Shown here: positions 14,322-23,105 of the stretch, piece by piece
How the letters are laid out: each line of letters starts with the position of its first letter
Position numbering within the stretch: the stretch's first letter is position 1
Origin: Dehalococcoidia bacterium
GTDB lineage: Bacteria; Chloroflexota; Dehalococcoidia; Lucifugimonadales; UBA3495
DNA: 24,693 nucleotides
NCBI GenBank assembly: GCA_003523055.1
Contig: DPHC01000018.1
Location: 1,319 to 26,011 of the forward strand
Direction: 5' to 3'
The notes under the pieces: generated by a model
Told to the model about the DNA's origin: nothing
The model's input: the letters and a program-made list of their open reading frames with translations, nothing else
The model's database searches: none
Program-made: the position numbers and the translations under genes

Positions 14322-15338
14322 TTATACTTCAGCTTGGAATGCTGCTATGGGGTCGGTATGCTTCTGATAAATTTGTACCCTTCCTCTAGTGGAATCTGTG
14401 ATAATTATTTTACCATCTGCATTTACTTCTACGGCGCTTGGATGAGCGAATTTTGTTTCGTAGTCAGGATTGATTGAAAAAGCTAAAGCTCTTTGCCTAA
14501 TCATATCTTGATTAGAAATCAGTTTTTCCTTACCCCATCCAGAGAGTTTGTGATCTCCTAATAATTGCGCAATATATCGCCCGTCTGGACTAAAAGTTTG
14601 AATTCTGTTGTTCATCCAATCGCAAACGTATATATCTCCCTGTTGGTCAACTGAGATTCCTGTAGGGCGGCTTAATTCACCAAATCCATCCCCTGAGACA
14701 CCGAATGAAATCTGCCATTCACCAGATGGTGAGAAACCTTGAACCCGATCGTTTCTCCAGTCTGTGACGTAGATAGTGCCGTCAGTTGCTACGGTAATAC
14801 CCCAAGGCATATTAAACTGCCCATGTTCAGAACCGTAACTTCCAAATTGTCCTTTGTATGTACCGTCAAGGCTAAACATTTGGACTCTGTGGTTTTTACT
14901 GTCTACAACATATGCTGTTTCACCTGAAATTTCTATACCGGTAGGGCCTGATAGTTCGCCATCTCCGGATCCGGTACTTCCCCATGTCCCTTGGTAATCT
15001 CCATCTGTATCATAGATGGTAATTCTGTTGAGATATTCGTCAGTTATGTATAACTGGTCGTTATTATCTATTGCAATTCCAGAAGGCCATACCCACTGTC
15101 CTTCTCCTTCTCCGTATGAACCGAATTCTGTGACATATTGTTCATCTAAAGATGCTACTGTTATGTGGATTCCATCATTTCTGCTTTCGTATGAACGGTT
15201 TAGAACGTATAGCATATCATCTGAACTACAGACGAAATCTACAGGATTTCTGAACCCTGTGCCAGCAAATTCATTTCTCCCTACTGAATGTGAGTAGGAA
15301 TAAGTGCGATCGCTAAGACCAAAAAGATGTACACTCAT
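14322..15338 (-). CDS. NHL-repeat beta-propeller protein
   Basis: A 338-aa protein built of about six NHL blades. The repeating pattern is P-x-G-I, a short strand, then Y-V/I-T/C-D-x-x-N-x-R-V/I-Q-x-F, then a D-G turn. Clear copies begin near residues 85, 132, 179 and 226 and the last near 300, with a degenerate first blade. Between blades 5 and 6 is an insert ('LGDHKLSGWGKEKLISNQDM'). No signal peptide, membrane span or fused enzyme domain is visible. NHL propellers bind partners or act as lyases (peptidylglycine lyase type), and nothing fixes the role here. It follows the DUF1501 gene after a hairpin and precedes glpD by 39 bases. AAGGA precedes the ATG. Confidence 0.9.
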   Translation of the reverse strand: MSVHLFGLSDRTYSYSHSVGRNEFAGTGFRNPVDFVCSSDDMLYVLNRSYESRNDGIHITVASLDEQYVTEFGSYGEGEGQWVWPSGIAIDNNDQLYITDEYLNRITIYDTDGDYQGTWGSTGSGDGELSGPTGIEISGETAYVVDSKNHRVQMFSLDGTYKGQFGSYGSEHGQFNMPWGITVATDGTIYVTDWRNDRVQGFSPSGEWQISFGVSGDGFGELSRPTGISVDQQGDIYVCDWMNNRIQTFSPDGRYIAQLLGDHKLSGWGKEKLISNQDMIRQRALAFSINPDYETKFAHPSAVEVNADGKIIITDSTRGRVQIYQKHTDPIAAFQAEV

Positions 15339-15365
15339 TTTAATTATCCTTTTATTTATTAAATT

Positions 15366-15392
15366 GCCCAGCGGTATTTTAAGCCGCTGGGC
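15366..15392 (-). terminator. GC-rich hairpin between the DUF1501 and NHL genes
   Basis: GCCCAGCGG (15366-15374), 9-base loop, CCGCTGGGC (15384-15392): a perfect 9-bp repeat, strikingly GC-rich for this region. On the minus strand an AT-rich stretch, not a T-tract, follows. It could be a partial terminator or an mRNA end-stabilising stem that sets the ratio of NHL to DUF1501 transcripts. Confidence 0.6.
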
Positions 15393-15402
15393 TTAGATTA
15401 AA

Positions 15403-16542
15403 TTATCCTAAGAAACTAACTTTTTCGAACTCATAACCCACTATAGGTTTAGCGTCTAATCCGAACCAGTCTTCGATTATCCCTGTGTATATGCTTCTAA
15501 AATCAGTACTGAAGCTTAGGTTTCCACCTTCTAGAAGGTCGCCTTGTTCTAATGAAGGATATTCGCCATAAACTCCACCTTTAACGTGGTCGCCTATTGC
15601 AAATGCTACGCTACCTGCACCATGGTCAGTGCCAGATCCATTATCAGTAACTCTTCTGCCAAATTCTGAAAACATAAATAGTGTCACATTTTCACTCTTA
15701 TTAGCAGATCTGATATCTGATATGAATGTATCCACGTTTGCAGATACATCGCTCCACAGACCAGAATGTGCCTGAGCTTGGTTAGCGTGTGTGTCGAATC
15801 CATTGTATGGAGATGTTGTGTACAATACTCTACTTCCAAAATCTGCTAAATGTGTTTGTGCAATGTTTTTCAGATATTTTCCTACAGCAGATGCTGAATA
15901 TTCGAGGTCTGAAGAGTACATCAAAGGGGCTCGAGCCAAAATATCTGCTCCTTTTAGTGCGCTGATACCCGTTGAACGAATGTAATCAAGTGCGTAACTT
16001 GAGCCTATTGTAGGGCCATACATTCTGCCAAATACGTCTAGTGCATCATTTCTTTGAGCGTCTCCATCGATTCCGGTGAGTAATCCGTAAGTTTCTAAAT
16101 CTCCAACTGATGCCACAGGAACACCTTCCATTGCTAATGCCCGAGGCAATCCTCGCCCGAAGTTCACTCCAGTCAGTACGTTCTCGCCAGTTGGGTCTAA
16201 TTCTTTAATAGCTCTGCCAAGCCAACCCTCTGTGCCAATTTTGTCAGGTTCACAAGTATGCCAAATATCCATGGATCTAAAATGTGAGTAACTAGGATTT
16301 GGGTACCCTACCCCTAGGAATACTGCCATTTTCCCTTCGTCCCAATATTTTTTCAAAGGTGCCATAGTAGGATGTAGCCCTATTTCGTCATTTAGTTTGA
16401 TAACTTGATCATCAGGTATGGATAAAGATGGCCGGTAATCTTTGTAAAGACCATTGGCATATGGAATAACTGTACTTAAACCATCGTTTCCACCGGATAA
16501 TGATAATACCGCTAATACTGGATCTTTTGTAGTTAATGTCAT
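15403..16542 (-). CDS. DUF1501 family protein (alkaline-phosphatase-superfamily fold)
   Basis: A 379-aa protein of DUF1501, a family related to sulfatases and alkaline phosphatases with unproven activity. The N-terminal 'VLSLSGGNDGLSTVIPY' (Gly17-Gly21) is the family opening. Further on are 'YNGFDTHANQA' and 'FMFSEFGRRVTDNGSGTDHGAGS', whose Asp and His residues match predicted metal ligands. Many DUF1501 proteins carry a Tat signal, but this one starts directly at the first core strand, so either it is cytosolic or it is carried by a partner. It is 27 bases downstream of the DUF1800 gene with AAAGGA before the ATG. The DUF1800-DUF1501 pairing is common in several phyla. Confidence 0.93.
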   Translation of the reverse strand: MTLTTKDPVLAVLSLSGGNDGLSTVIPYANGLYKDYRPSLSIPDDQVIKLNDEIGLHPTMAPLKKYWDEGKMAVFLGVGYPNPSYSHFRSMDIWHTCEPDKIGTEGWLGRAIKELDPTGENVLTGVNFGRGLPRALAMEGVPVASVGDLETYGLLTGIDGDAQRNDALDVFGRMYGPTIGSSYALDYIRSTGISALKGADILARAPLMYSSDLEYSASAVGKYLKNIAQTHLADFGSRVLYTTSPYNGFDTHANQAQAHSGLWSDVSANVDTFISDIRSANKSENVTLFMFSEFGRRVTDNGSGTDHGAGSVAFAIGDHVKGGVYGEYPSLEQGDLLEGGNLSFSTDFRSIYTGIIEDWFGLDAKPIVGYEFEKVSFLG

Positions 16543-16569
16543 ATTTAAATTCCTTTGTAATTTATTTGG

Positions 16570-17976
16570 TTAACCGAATTGAAATTCAGAGGTTGCCGCA
16601 ATCATTTGGAACATTTCACCAGTTCTGATATTGAAATCTGACGAACTTGAGTCAGCACTGCCGGTTTTCTGTGCATGCTCTATAAGCTGTTGTCTCGTGC
16701 CATCTGTAAGGTTCAAAGCACCTATTAAATCAGAACACTCATTCACAAACTGCTCGGGCTCATATGTTCCAGACATTCTACTGATCAGGTCCTTGACACC
16801 ATCAAGATCAGTTTGTCCAAGATAGTCTGCCGCGAAATTGATTCTTTCTACTAATGTCCCACTATCAATCCATTCGTGACCAGTATGCCACCCTTCTACT
16901 GTAGGAGGGTTCATTAAATCCATGCCCATATATTTAGGTACAGCCGAGATTTCAAAAAGACCTGGTTTTACTTCGGAATGGTCTTTCGTTAGGCGTAATA
17001 TACTTACAACCATTTCCGCAGGGTTTTTAACTTTAGCGTACCTGACATCTTCGGATTTAAACCAGTCTGATTTAAATAGTACTTCAAGCATAGCTGTAAT
17101 TTCGTAACCTGAATCAAAATAAGCTTTCTCTAGTTGTTCAATTGCTTGTTGGTCTCGTGGTGGAGTTAGTGTCCATGCAGGGACTTGTACGTCATCTGCG
17201 ACGAAGAAGTTATATATATGCCTAGCTAGAAATCTTGCAGTGGAAGGATCTTTGCAAATAATGTCTATTATGTCTTCACCGCCAAAGTTTCCTGTTTGAC
17301 CTAAGAATGTCTTTTCTCCGTTGTCATGGTCGCCTGGGTCATACATGAATTCCCAAGGACTTCTTCCGTATGGGAATGGAGGATATGCCGGAGCGATATT
17401 CCATCCGGTAAATGCTCTGGCGCATGCTTTCACATCATCTTCGGAATAATTCATTTCCTCGTCTTTTCCTACTCCAAGAGAGAATAGTTCGAGCAATTCT
17501 CTGCCATAGTTCTCATTTATTTGTGCTTTGTGGCTCTCAACATTATCCAAGTAATAAACCATTCCTGGATTACTACTTAGGTCTGTTAGTATCTGTTTAA
17601 AATTGCCCATTCCGTTGTTTCTGAACATATCAATCATGTACCACATTTCAGCACCGCTATCTATTTTGCTGTGTCCTGCGCAAAATATCATATGCCACAT
17701 AAGGACCATTTTTTCTTGTAACTGACGTGGACTATTGATCATATAGTACATCCATTTTTGCACGTTGGTTTCGATAGCAGCTGATTGATAATAAGAAGGC
17801 TGGTATCTCATCAATAAGTCTTCTTCTATACCAGGAACATTGCTGGGATGTAGTAAATCATCTACAACTTTATCGTACCCTTGAGCAACTGAGGCCTCTA
17901 ATGTATCTCTACTTGCCCCAAAGCCAGCCCTGCGATATAAGTGAGACATCAAATTTATATCATTATTGTTTGCCAT
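16570..17976 (-). CDS. DUF1800 family protein
   Basis: A 468-aa protein of DUF1800. 'HLYRRAGFGASRDTLEASVAQGYDKVVDDLL' at the N-terminus is the standard family start. 'EKMVLMWHMIFCAGHSKI' and 'NENYGRELLELFSLG' are the most conserved core segments, and 'ARAFTGWNI' follows. No Tat or Sec signal precedes the core, unlike many relatives. It is the first gene of a minus-strand block with DUF1501, NHL and glpD. GAGGAGG lies before the ATG and a sigma-70-like promoter about 110 bases upstream. Biochemical function of the family is unknown; the constant pairing with DUF1501 points to a shared process at, or directed to, the cell surface. Confidence 0.93.
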   Translation of the reverse strand: MANNNDINLMSHLYRRAGFGASRDTLEASVAQGYDKVVDDLLHPSNVPGIEEDLLMRYQPSYYQSAAIETNVQKWMYYMINSPRQLQEKMVLMWHMIFCAGHSKIDSGAEMWYMIDMFRNNGMGNFKQILTDLSSNPGMVYYLDNVESHKAQINENYGRELLELFSLGVGKDEEMNYSEDDVKACARAFTGWNIAPAYPPFPYGRSPWEFMYDPGDHDNGEKTFLGQTGNFGGEDIIDIICKDPSTARFLARHIYNFFVADDVQVPAWTLTPPRDQQAIEQLEKAYFDSGYEITAMLEVLFKSDWFKSEDVRYAKVKNPAEMVVSILRLTKDHSEVKPGLFEISAVPKYMGMDLMNPPTVEGWHTGHEWIDSGTLVERINFAADYLGQTDLDGVKDLISRMSGTYEPEQFVNECSDLIGALNLTDGTRQQLIEHAQKTGSADSSSSDFNIRTGEMFQMIAATSEFQFG

Positions 17977-18082
17977 AGGTTCCTCCTCTTTAGTCTATTT
18001 TATGTTAAAAACTTTTAATTCTGCCATTAAACAGAGTACCCTGTAGACTGAACTTCAAGATACCTATTATATATTACGGATA

Positions 18083-18111
18083 ATTTAATATAATTTGTAT
18101 ATAGATGTCAA
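18083..18111 (-). promoter_or_regulatory. Promoter of the DUF1800-DUF1501 block
   Basis: On the minus strand TTGACA (18111-18106), 17-base spacer, TTAAAT (18088-18083). The predicted leader is about 100 bases. The gap 17977-18198 is very AT-rich and also holds forward TATAAT boxes (18089-18094 and 18112-18117) that could serve the FIST gene, but without a good -35. Confidence 0.5.
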
Positions 18112-18198
18112 TATAATTTTGATGTATTAATGGTATTGTGGCGGATAAGAAATAATTAGTTAAGAAACGGTTATAAAACAATAATGGAAGGGATAGAT

Positions 18199-19386
18199 AT
18201 GAAATGGACATCTGTAATATCCAATAAAACTGAATTAGAAAACGCTGCTCATGATTGTATTGAACAGTTACAAGCACAAATGATTAAAGATCAAGTTGAT
18301 TTGATTGTAGTGTTCGTGTCTCCTGATTATGAATTGCCGTATGAAGGCCTGATTAGATCATTGAGAGACTCATTTCCAATGTCTAATATCCTTGGTTGCA
18401 CCGCCGGAGGTATGATTGGCGGAGGAAAAGAAATTGAGCAAACTTACGCTTTATCTATAACGGCTGCCTCATTACCAGATGTCAGTATTGAAACATTTTC
18501 ATTGCAATCCGCTATGGTCCCTGATTTGGATGATGGACCGAATAAATGGCATGCAAGCATAGGAATATCTAATTTGCAAAATCCTCAATTTGTTCTTTTG
18601 GCTGACCCTTTTAGCTTCCCTACTCAAAATTTTTTATCAGGTATGGATTTCGCATATCCAAATTCAACAAAAATTGGAGGACTTGCTAGTGGCACCGGTA
18701 CTGCAAGGACAAACAGCCTATTCTTGAATAATGAAATTCTGGATTCTGGACTGATTGGAGTTGCGTTATCAGGGAATATTAGAGTTGATACAGTTGTGGC
18801 TCAAGGATGTAAGCCTATAGGTGATGTTATGCGAATAACTTCAAGCGAAAGCAACATTCTTAAATCTATAGATAACAGGAATCCGATGGAAATTTTAAGA
18901 AATTTACATGATTCCTTGGATAATGATAACCAAAATTTGATGAGACATTCTTTATTTGTAGGGGTCGTAATGGATAGTTTTAACGATGACCCTCAACATG
19001 GAGATTTCTTGATTAGAAATATTATGGGTATCGATAATAGTACAGGCTACTTAGGAGTTGGAGAAATACTGAAGGAAGGCCAGTTAATTCAATTTCATTT
19101 AAGAGATGCAAAAACTTCTTCAGAGGACTTAGAAAATTTGCTGAAAAAGTATCGAGATTCCACTACAGTGATGGGTGGAACTGGGGCTTTATTGTTTTCG
19201 TGTTTAGGCAGAGGTAAATATTTATACGGAGTTGAAAATTTTGATACTGGTGTATTTAATCAATATTTAGAAGGAATACCCTTGGGAGGATTTTTCTGTA
19301 ACGGGGAAATAGGACCAGTTTCAGGAACTACCCATATTCATGGATACACTAGTTCGTTTGGAATATTTTCTGAAAAAGATGCTTAA
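18199..19386 (+). CDS. FIST-domain (FIST_N plus FIST_C) sensory protein
   Basis: A 395-aa protein covering a FIST N domain and a FIST C domain and nothing else. The N-terminal 'MKWTSVISNKTELENAA' is the typical family start and 'NILGCTAGGMIGGGKEI' is the conserved G-C-T/S-A-G-G motif. The C-terminal 'GALLFSCLGRG' and 'GFFCNGEIGPVSGTTHIHGYTSSFGIF' are FIST_C hallmarks. FIST is a predicted small-ligand-sensing domain linked to signalling and chemotaxis genes (family knowledge). ATG 18184 is possible, but GGAAGGGA lies just before ATG 18199, which also fits the family. No signal peptide. The next gene is in the same frame after one TAA. Confidence 0.9.
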   Translation: MKWTSVISNKTELENAAHDCIEQLQAQMIKDQVDLIVVFVSPDYELPYEGLIRSLRDSFPMSNILGCTAGGMIGGGKEIEQTYALSITAASLPDVSIETFSLQSAMVPDLDDGPNKWHASIGISNLQNPQFVLLADPFSFPTQNFLSGMDFAYPNSTKIGGLASGTGTARTNSLFLNNEILDSGLIGVALSGNIRVDTVVAQGCKPIGDVMRITSSESNILKSIDNRNPMEILRNLHDSLDNDNQNLMRHSLFVGVVMDSFNDDPQHGDFLIRNIMGIDNSTGYLGVGEILKEGQLIQFHLRDAKTSSEDLENLLKKYRDSTTVMGGTGALLFSCLGRGKYLYGVENFDTGVFNQYLEGIPLGGFFCNGEIGPVSGTTHIHGYTSSFGIFSEKDA

Positions 19387-19410
19387 ATTATTCAACAACA
19401 TAAAATCAAT

Positions 19411-20544
19411 TTGATTTCGAACAATAAAACCGATATCAAAATAGGGATTCCTGTTTCTATGACCGGTCAGTTCTCTGTTCAAGGCCAACAGATTTATCAA
19501 GGAATTGACATGTGGATGACTGATTTCAATAATAGAGAAGAACTACTCTCATCTTATGAAGACGGATATAACCCTAGTTTGCTCGTCTATGATGATAATA
19601 GTAATGTGAAAACTTTGACGAAAGTCATGTCAAAAATGATTAATGAAGACAAAGTTGATATTATGCTCGGCCCTTACTCAACAGGTTTGATCAAAACAGC
19701 TGCTAAAATCTGTAGAGATAATAAGAAAGTATTATGGAACCATAGCGGTGCATCAAAGGCAATGCACGATGAAGGCAATAGATATCTCGTTAGCATTTTG
19801 AGCTCTTGCCATACTTACTTGTCGGGGTTGGCTAATTTGACAATGGCAAACCAACTAGATCCGCTTGTTGTAGCCAGTATTCATTGCGAGGCAGGGGAAT
19901 TCAGTAGAGAAGTTACAAAGAGCGGGGTTGCATCTTATAATAAATGCCCTAGAGTTATTTGCCATGAAAAAACCTTTCACCCTTCGTTAAACGATTTTCA
20001 AGCAATAATTAAAGATTTGATTCATTTGAATCCAGATGTAATTATATTTATTGGTAGGATACATCATGATATTGAGTTTTGTAGACAAATTCATGATAGT
20101 CCAATCCGGTCTAAAATTATTTGTGTCGGAGCAGCCGGAATAACTCAATTTCGAGAAGCTTTACAATATAAATGTGAATATGTAGTGGGCCCTTCCCAGT
20201 GGGAATATAACGAATATGACTCTAATTACAATGCATCTGTATCTGAAAAAGATAAAATTAAGAATTTAAAAAAATTTGAATATCTAGATTATCCAGTAAT
20301 ACAAGCTTATGTAGCGGGTTTGATAATTGAAGAATGTGTTCGTAATGTGAGTGAACTAAGTCAAGAAAAATTACGTGAATTCGTAGCTACTTTGGACATG
20401 AATACATTATTTGGGCGTTTTAAAATTGATGATGGCGGGCTACAAATAGGTCATAAACCACTATTAGTACAGTGGCGTGATGGACATAAAGTCGTAGTTT
20501 CTAATAGGTCTGACCTTATGATAAGGGGTGATGTTGTTTGTTGA
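19411..20544 (+). CDS. ABC-type substrate-binding protein (LivK/AmiC-like), no signal peptide
   Basis: A 377-aa type I periplasmic-binding-fold protein similar to urea, amide or branched-chain amino-acid binding proteins. 'KIGIPVSMTGQFSVQGQQIYQG' is the first strand and ligand loop, and 'DIMLGPYSTGLIKTAAKI' and 'VLWNHSGASKAM' follow in family order. It begins straight at the first strand, so it has no Sec signal or lipobox and should stay in the cytoplasm, like the regulator AmiC. No permease or ATPase gene lies beside it. The only reasonable start is TTG 19411, without a Shine-Dalgarno, 24 bases after the FIST stop and in the FIST frame. Translational coupling or read-through is therefore plausible. 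Ends at a strong hairpin. Confidence 0.85.
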   Translation: MISNNKTDIKIGIPVSMTGQFSVQGQQIYQGIDMWMTDFNNREELLSSYEDGYNPSLLVYDDNSNVKTLTKVMSKMINEDKVDIMLGPYSTGLIKTAAKICRDNKKVLWNHSGASKAMHDEGNRYLVSILSSCHTYLSGLANLTMANQLDPLVVASIHCEAGEFSREVTKSGVASYNKCPRVICHEKTFHPSLNDFQAIIKDLIHLNPDVIIFIGRIHHDIEFCRQIHDSPIRSKIICVGAAGITQFREALQYKCEYVVGPSQWEYNEYDSNYNASVSEKDKIKNLKKFEYLDYPVIQAYVAGLIIEECVRNVSELSQEKLREFVATLDMNTLFGRFKIDDGGLQIGHKPLLVQWRDGHKVVVSNRSDLMIRGDVVC

Positions 20545-20545
20545 T

Positions 20546-20584
20546 ACATCTAATGAGTATCTGAAAATGATACTCATTAGATGT
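20546..20584. terminator. Bidirectional hairpin between the binding protein and the FAH gene
   Basis: ACATCTAATGAGTATC (20546-20561), 7-base loop TGAAAAT, GATACTCATTAGATGT (20569-20584): a perfect 16-bp inverted repeat. It begins 2 bases after the binding-protein stop and ends 10 bases before the FAH stop. No long T-tract on either side. It serves both convergent genes. Confidence 0.8.
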
Positions 20585-20594
20585 TTCCATGGGT

Positions 20595-21377
20595 TTAAGA
20601 AGTTAGTTTAATTGGATTTGATAGTGTGCCGATGCCTTCGATTTCAATTTCACAGACGTCTCCATCAAACATTTGTTGAGGCTCTCCAGGAGTGCCTGTA
20701 TAAATGAGATCTCCAGGTTCTAACGTCATAAATTTAGTGATAAAAGAAATAATAGTTGGTACATCAAATATCAAATATGAAGTTGTTTCACTTTGAACCT
20801 CTTTTCCATTGATTCTGCCTGTGACACGAACGTTACCCGGATCAAGGTCAGTTTCTATCCAAGGTCCGCAAGGAGAAAAAGTATCTGAAGATTTGGCTCT
20901 CCACCAGTTACGGTCATTTCTTTGCCAATCTCTTGCACTGACGTCGTTTCCACATGTGTAACCAAACACATGATTCAAAGCGTCTTCCTTTGAGACATTT
21001 TTGCAGGTGTCTTTTATTACTATAACCAGTTCAGCTTCAGCATCAAATTTCCCAGATGCCTCATCTCCCACAACAAGATCCTCTTGTTTTGGACGAATGA
21101 TTGTATCGCCGGGGCCGATCAAAGAAGTTTGAGTTTTTATGAAAACCATGGGCTCAGGTGGGGCCGGTCTGTCATGTAAATGGCTGGAATAATTTAACCC
21201 AATGGCTAAAATTTTACCAGGCTCGCATGGTGCCAGTAATTTAACATCTGATAGTTTATGGGTATGGTCACTTACGGAAAAGTCGTCGAAGGGAGAAGCA
21301 GTTAATTCTTTAACTTCATCTCCTTCGATGGCTCCATAATGTATTTGACCGTGTGCTTCGTATCTTGCTATTTTCAA
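20595..21377 (-). CDS. Fumarylacetoacetate hydrolase (FAH) family protein
   Basis: A 260-aa FAH-fold enzyme. Metal ligands are visible as Glu114 and Glu116 in 'FDAEAELVIVI' and Asp145 in 'TCGNDVSARD', and 'ILAIGLNYSSHLHD' and 'DLIYTGTPGEP' are family motifs. Family members hydrolyse acylpyruvates or act as decarboxylase/isomerase on ring-cleavage products. The longest frame opens at 21512, but AGGAGG sits 6 bases before a TTG at 21377, giving the standard start (MKIARYEAHG). The extra 45 residues upstream are basic and unlike the family. It may act with the divergent SDR gene, but that is not shown. Confidence 0.9.
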   Translation of the reverse strand: MKIARYEAHGQIHYGAIEGDEVKELTASPFDDFSVSDHTHKLSDVKLLAPCEPGKILAIGLNYSSHLHDRPAPPEPMVFIKTQTSLIGPGDTIIRPKQEDLVVGDEASGKFDAEAELVIVIKDTCKNVSKEDALNHVFGYTCGNDVSARDWQRNDRNWWRAKSSDTFSPCGPWIETDLDPGNVRVTGRINGKEVQSETTSYLIFDVPTIISFITKFMTLEPGDLIYTGTPGEPQQMFDGDVCEIEIEGIGTLSNPIKLTS

Positions 21378-21423
21378 GTTAATCCTCCTAGTTCTACTCA
21401 AGTGTTTTGGTTTGTCACGAACG

Positions 21424-21451
21424 ATTCTACTAATTTTAATGAGTTTTGCAA
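21424..21451 (-). promoter_or_regulatory. Candidate promoter of the FAH gene
   Basis: On the minus strand TTGCAA (21451-21446), 16-base spacer, TAGAAT (21429-21424). The leader to the TTG at 21377 would be about 40 bases. It lies inside the longer alternative frame, which supports the shorter start. Confidence 0.45.
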
Positions 21452-21533
21452 AGAAAAATATTTTATGCTTGAAATTGCCACATAATTTTCTATGTAGACT
21501 ATAAAGGCACATAATATAATTAAAACTTCAAGA

Positions 21534-21562
21534 TTGACTCTATATTTATTGGCTTATACACT
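21534..21562 (+). promoter_or_regulatory. Candidate promoter of the SDR gene
   Basis: TTGACT (21534-21539), 17-base spacer, TACACT (21557-21562). The leader to ATG 21630 would be about 60 bases and includes the strong ribosome site AAGGAGG. Together with the FAH promoter it accounts for the gap between the two divergent genes. Confidence 0.45.
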
Positions 21563-21629
21563 CAGTTCATGGATTTTGTGAATTTATAATTTTCGAATCC
21601 ATAATGGACCTGACAAAAAGGAGGATTGG

Positions 21630-22424
21630 ATGGGAATTCCTGAATTTGATATAAAAGGACAAAAGGTTTTAATTGTAGGAGGAGGAAGAGGAATTGGAAA
21701 AGGTATAGCAGTGGCATTTGCTGAAGCTGGAGCCGATGTTGCAGTTACTGGTTTGACAGACACTAATGCATCTAAGGTAGCCGCCGAGCTTTCATCTATG
21801 GGTGTTAATAGCATTGGCTTGGGAGGAGATGCTACAAAAGCATCTGACATGGATATTATAGCTACTAAAGTGTTAAAAGAATTTGGCGGAGTAGACACGC
21901 TTGTGAATTGTGTAGGAGATGCAATTAGAAAACCAGTCGTTAAATTACCAGGGACGGACCTTGAAGGCATGTCTGAAGAAGAATGGCATTTCATTTTAGA
22001 TATTAACTTAACTGAAGCCTTTCAGGGATGTAAGGCTTTGGGGCCGCACTTTTTAGAAAAGAAATCAGGTAATGTTATAAACATTTCAGGATGGGCTTCT
22101 TTCAGAGGTAGAGCACAATCAGCTGCCTATGACGCCGCTAAAGCAGGAGTGATGAGATTCACAGAGTGCTTGGCTCAGGAATGGGCTCCATACAATGTGC
22201 GAGTTAATGCAGTTGCACCAGGTAGGTTTCCTGATCCGGAACAGTTGTCTACAGAAGTTTATGCTAGCAGACAAAGAGACGCTGCCACCGAAATACCACT
22301 AGGACGATTAGGTAATTTAAAAGAACCCGGATACCTTTGTGTATTTTTGGCATCCAATGCTGCTTCATACATAACAGGCCAGACGTGGGCTGTTGACGGA
22401 GGGATAAGTATTAAACATCCATAG
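21630..22424 (+). CDS. Short-chain dehydrogenase/reductase (SDR)
   Basis: A 264-aa classical SDR. The NAD(P) motif is GGGRGIG (residues 17-23), 'LVNCVG' replaces the usual NNAG, and the catalytic set Ser153, Tyr167 and Lys171 ('YDAAK') is intact. The C-terminal 'GQTWAVDGG' is standard. After the first Gly motif, 'TGLTD' gives no clear Arg or Asp that fixes NADP or NAD preference. The start is well supported by AAGGAGG. The substrate is unknown. A 32-base gap leads to ccmA, so the ccm genes may be partly read from here. Confidence 0.93.
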   Translation: MGIPEFDIKGQKVLIVGGGRGIGKGIAVAFAEAGADVAVTGLTDTNASKVAAELSSMGVNSIGLGGDATKASDMDIIATKVLKEFGGVDTLVNCVGDAIRKPVVKLPGTDLEGMSEEEWHFILDINLTEAFQGCKALGPHFLEKKSGNVINISGWASFRGRAQSAAYDAAKAGVMRFTECLAQEWAPYNVRVNAVAPGRFPDPEQLSTEVYASRQRDAATEIPLGRLGNLKEPGYLCVFLASNAASYITGQTWAVDGGISIKHP

Positions 22425-22456
22425 TATCTTATATATATTAGATCAGGACAATAAAT

Positions 22457-23098
22457 TTGCCTTCATTGATTATAAATAAACTAGTTAAATCATTTGCTTC
22501 TAAACCTGTGATTATAGATGCGTCATTTTCTATGAATTGTGGAGAATCTGTAATAATATCTGGAGAAAATGGTAGTGGGAAATCAACATTACTAAAAATT
22601 ATAAGCACTATCATGAAACCAGATAGTGGAACTGCTACTTTTGACGGTTTGGATATAGTTAATAGTAGTGACTTAATAAAAAAACGATTGGGATATGTTT
22701 CACACCAGAGCTTTTTATATGAAGATATGAGTGTATGGGAAAATTTAAATTACTTTGAAAAACTAGCCGGAGTCAGCAAAGAAGAATCCAAAATCACTAG
22801 CTTATTAGATCTGTTTGCCATCAATGAATATAAAGGCATCAAAGTTAAAAATTTATCCCATGGCACTCAAAAAAAAATCACTTTATGCAGATGCTTGTTG
22901 CGGCACAATGATTTAATGGTATTGGATGAACCAGACGCTGGATTAGATATTGCTTCTTTGGATACGTTAGGGAGATTAATAGGAAACCTAAACAGTACTG
23001 GAGTAGCTATTGTGATAGTTACGCATAATAAAGAATTTGGTAATTCACTGAAAGGAAAAAATTTGATTCTGAAAAATGGAGTACTCCAAAAAGGTTGA
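22457..23098 (+). CDS. ccmA: CcmA-type ABC transporter ATP-binding protein (cytochrome c maturation)
   Basis: A 213-aa ATPase of the CcmABCD complex, which releases holo-CcmE during System I cytochrome c maturation. Walker A GENGSGKST is at residues 36-44, then the Q-loop near 'SHQSFLYEDM', signature 'LSHGTQKK', Walker B 'LMVLDEPDAGLD' and the H-loop 'VTHN'. The start is a TTG at 22457 with AGGA 8 bases upstream. The ATPase alone could belong to other small ABC systems; the assignment rests on the CcmB, CcmC and CcmD-like genes that follow directly (7-base gap to ccmB). Confidence 0.88.
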   Translation: MPSLIINKLVKSFASKPVIIDASFSMNCGESVIISGENGSGKSTLLKIISTIMKPDSGTATFDGLDIVNSSDLIKKRLGYVSHQSFLYEDMSVWENLNYFEKLAGVSKEESKITSLLDLFAINEYKGIKVKNLSHGTQKKITLCRCLLRHNDLMVLDEPDAGLDIASLDTLGRLIGNLNSTGVAIVIVTHNKEFGNSLKGKNLILKNGVLQKG

Positions 23099-23105
23099 TT
23101 TGTAG

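Noticed and set aside
21378..21512. N-terminal extension of the FAH protein by 45 residues (a basic, possibly membrane-targeting start)
   Set aside because: AGGAGG sits directly before the TTG at 21377, family homology begins there and a candidate promoter lies inside the extension.
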